Positions 61,421 to 64,000 of a DNA stretch of 64,000 bases are shown in pieces. The notes beneath the pieces are model-generated. The model was given only the letters and a program-made list of their open reading frames with translations, did no database searches and had not been told where the DNA came from. Origin of the DNA: Himantopus leucocephalus. Lineage: Eukaryota > Chordata > Aves > Charadriiformes > Recurvirostridae. The position numbers and the translations under genes are program-made. The number at the start of each line of letters is the position of its first letter. Within the stretch, counting starts at the first letter, position 1. Where the stretch lies: positions 109,001,531-109,065,530 of the forward strand of contig RSEF01000003.1 of the NCBI GenBank assembly GCA_003993805.1, in the 5' to 3' direction.

Positions 61421-64000
61421 ATTTTGGGAGTTTAGTTACAATAGGCATTTCAAAATCTGCAGCTGTTTGTCCACATCTTGTATCTCATGTTTTGGTTTAT
61501 CTCTTTTACCACCATAATGGTCCTGAATGCATGGTTCATTAATTGCCAGTTAATTATTTTATTAATAAATCAATAAACTTCCAATTCTGATCTAATTCAA
61601 AGTCCATGAGACAAGCACTTTTCCATATGACATCTGTGTGTGTGTCTGTAAGTAGCACGCAGTTATGTAGGTCCCATGGATATAACACACAAACCTGTGT
61701 CTGGGCAACATACACTGTCTAAGCATTTGGGTATCTTTTAGTGTATACATGCAGAAAAAGCTACGAAGACCAGCCATATATTTCGCATAATCAGGAAAAA
61801 AAGGTTGCAGATGGAAGCGTGTGTGTGTATCATAAAAATNCCAAAAAAAAAAAAAAAAAGTGATGGGAAGGAATTTTAAAATGGATGACTAACCTCAAAG
61901 AAAGCCACCTTGAAGGACACTCAAGTGGTATTGTGGTAGCACAATATTCAGTGGTATTCAATCTGAAGGACAACTTTCTATAAGAAGGATGCTTACTGAT
62001 GTAGAATTAGTGCACTTCTCTTTTTACTCAGTACAAAATGACTTTCTTTGATTATCCTCCCACACTCCTTTTAAAATAGGCCCATGAGTTATAAAGCTTC
62101 TAAATAGCTAGATTAGGTATTTTTAAAGGTCATAGTGACATCTGAAAATAGTTCCTTAACATTTTTTAATGTTACGGAAGCTTAAAATATTACCTTGGAA
62201 TAGGAAAATAACATAATTAAGACTATCAGGAGAGGTACCTGCTAAATAAGCATAACCTTAGAGCATTTTGTATGGATTTTTAGTATCATAAAAATGAGTG
62301 AAAAAAAAAATAATCAAAGGTCAGTTTTAGTAATCTCAGGTTTAAGTTGAAAAAAGTCTCACTGTAGTTTAATGAAGTTTTAAAGTGAAAAAAAATCAGT
62401 GTTTTTTTGGGTCTCTAAGGGCAGAAAGAAAAAAGACAACAAAAAAAAAAAAAAGGAAAAAAACCTACAGCATTATTTCATGTAGCTTCCTTTGTCCTTC
62501 TAAATCCTGAAACTCTTTACACAGACCAGTAATACAGTTTTGGAGATACTGAAGAAGAAAGAATAGGAAATCTAGAAGATATCATTTTCCAAGCATTTTG
62601 GAATGGGGAGACAATGTCTGTCATTAACCTTCAGTCCATCAGTATATTCAAATATATGCTCAACTTCAAAGCTAAAAAAAGTGCCATTCCTTTGGTCTAC
62701 CTTAGCACACTGTTTGATTTAAAACCCTGACACTTAAAAAATGAAGCTGAGCTCTTAAGGGCTGTCTTGGTTAAACATGTAATCGCTCTCTCGGTGCTGC
62801 AGCACCAGTTCGCAAGGGATACCTAGGGTCCTCTGGAGGCTGTAAGATTTATCTCACCTTGTAGCTAATGTTCAGATGAGGGTTCTGCCCCTGTTCCACT
62901 GAGCTAGATCCAGGTCTGTGTTTCAGCTGTGCAGTTTTAAAACTCACCTGTTGCCTTTAGCCCAGATGCTGACTGTAACACTGATGAGTCTGGTATCTCA
63001 AGGAGATAATTGGTGGTTTCGAAATTTTTTCCAGAGTCATCAGTAATTGCTGAAGTGCCTAAATAGGCACTGAACACAACAGGCACTGTTCCCTGAACAC
63101 AAAACTTTAAAAGACGGAATTCTGTTGCCTAGTAATAAAGGAGGGATGCAACTTTTCAGTAGTGCACTGTACAAAACATGCTCTAAAAAAATCAGGTTTC
63201 ATCAGATTGTTTCTAATGTTTTATTCCTACATACTTTGATAGGTACTGTATTTAATTGTGAAAATGGCAAAGGATGTTGCTGTTTTAAAGACAGAGTAAA
63301 TATGATTTTTTTCTCCCCTAGGCCAAGAAGATGAAGGAGTTTTTAAAATGCTGTGGGAGCAAAGAAAATTAGCTTGTGACAAATCTGACTAGATCTTTAT
63401 ATCATGAGTAGTACTACAAATTACATAGTACTACAAATTATTGTATGTGATTATTATACGAATGGATTCAGTCCTTTTTTTTTAAACTATTTTTACCCAT
63501 CATACATATGTTAATTATTTATAGCTGAAATTGCTAAAGGAACACAGAGAAGTGAAAAAAACAGGCTCCTGGAATTTTCCTATTTGACTATCTGCTAGAA
63601 GGTAATGGCAAACTTAATACTTGAGCTGAGCAGTTATTTAAATCTGAAAGTAAAAATTGAATTCAGCTATATTCTGTCTCTACAATCTAAAGGCTACTTT
63701 AAATTTAAAATATATGCATTACCACAGCTTTACAAATGTTATTTATTCATTATTTTACATACTTTTTTCCACTAGAAAATTATGCCAATTGAGGCTACTT
63801 GTAGTGGAGAAATGCATCATAAAAAAAACAGCTTCTCTCTTTCTAGATATTAAATATCAACATTCCTTCAAAACGAAGCCATTAAAAGGCACTTTCAGTG
63901 CCTTTAAAGGTTCATATTCAAAGTTTCTTTCTGCTTACCATAACCAGTTAGAGGCAATCATGATTTCTTATACCTGAAAGACTGGATGCTGGAAAAATGT
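61421..64000. other. AT-rich non-coding DNA
   Basis: No recognised gene. It contains a single N at 61840 just before a poly-A run, small GT runs near 61636 and 61820, and a 17-bp tandem duplication at 63409-63442. A good acceptor-like tract (TTTTTTTCTCCCCTAG) ends at 63321 on the plus strand. The following frames close after 17-23 codons and could be the end of a coding exon, but I cannot support a gene. Confidence 0.5.
63409..63442. repeat. 17-bp tandem duplication
   Basis: TAGTACTACAAATTACA at 63409-63425 is repeated at 63426-63442 with two mismatches at the end. Two copies only. Confidence 0.85.

Noticed and set aside
1..64000. CRISPR arrays, operons, bacterial promoters, tRNA or rRNA genes
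   Set aside because: The window is vertebrate nuclear DNA; no spaced identical repeats, tRNA-like cloverleaf or rRNA sequence was noticed on reading both strands.

Overview
The window is vertebrate nuclear DNA, almost certainly from a bird. Every long recognisable repeat is a CR1 LINE ending in the CR1 3' octamer (ATTCTATG-like, seen as CATAGAAT when reversed), plus one LTR fragment of an avian endogenous-retrovirus type. There are no Alu, L1 or L2-like repeats. The background is AT-rich, with long stop-dense stretches and no operon-like gene packing. Two gaps of exactly 100 N (32974-33073 and 47958-48057) and two single Ns beside homopolymers show a draft assembly.

Layout. 1 to about 13.2 kb: AT-rich non-coding DNA with an 18-bp tandem duplication, a TAATTA-rich near-palindrome at 8.88 kb, and a somewhat GC-richer block at 2.5-4.0 kb whose ORFs I could not identify. 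13.24-14.81 kb: the longest CR1 copy, plus strand, 5'-truncated, with a dead reverse transcriptase. 14.8-34.95 kb: non-coding desert with a gap between poly-T and poly-A at 33.0 kb. 34.95-35.40 kb: minus-strand LTR fragment with a 45-bp internal repeat. 36.97-39.17 kb: three CR1 fragments close together (two plus, one minus), two with internal deletions. 47.92-48.13 kb: another minus-strand CR1 interrupted by a gap. 56.80-57.06 and 60.15-60.26 kb: two more minus-strand CR1 3' ends. 57.5-58.0 and 61.1-61.4 kb: small islands of higher GC and CpG.

No known host gene could be recognised. The best candidate for an undescribed host transcription unit is on the minus strand at about 49.70-52.41 kb. 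Three strong splice acceptors, a good GTAAGT donor in phase 0 with the next exon, an open frame of about 127 codons and an AATAAA just after the stop line up there. A consensus-like minus-strand TATA box at 57.91-57.92 kb may or may not belong to it. This is inference from splice grammar and reading frames only; homology and RNA evidence are needed. I see no new mobile system, CRISPR array or operon. The rest looks like ordinary avian intergenic or intronic DNA.
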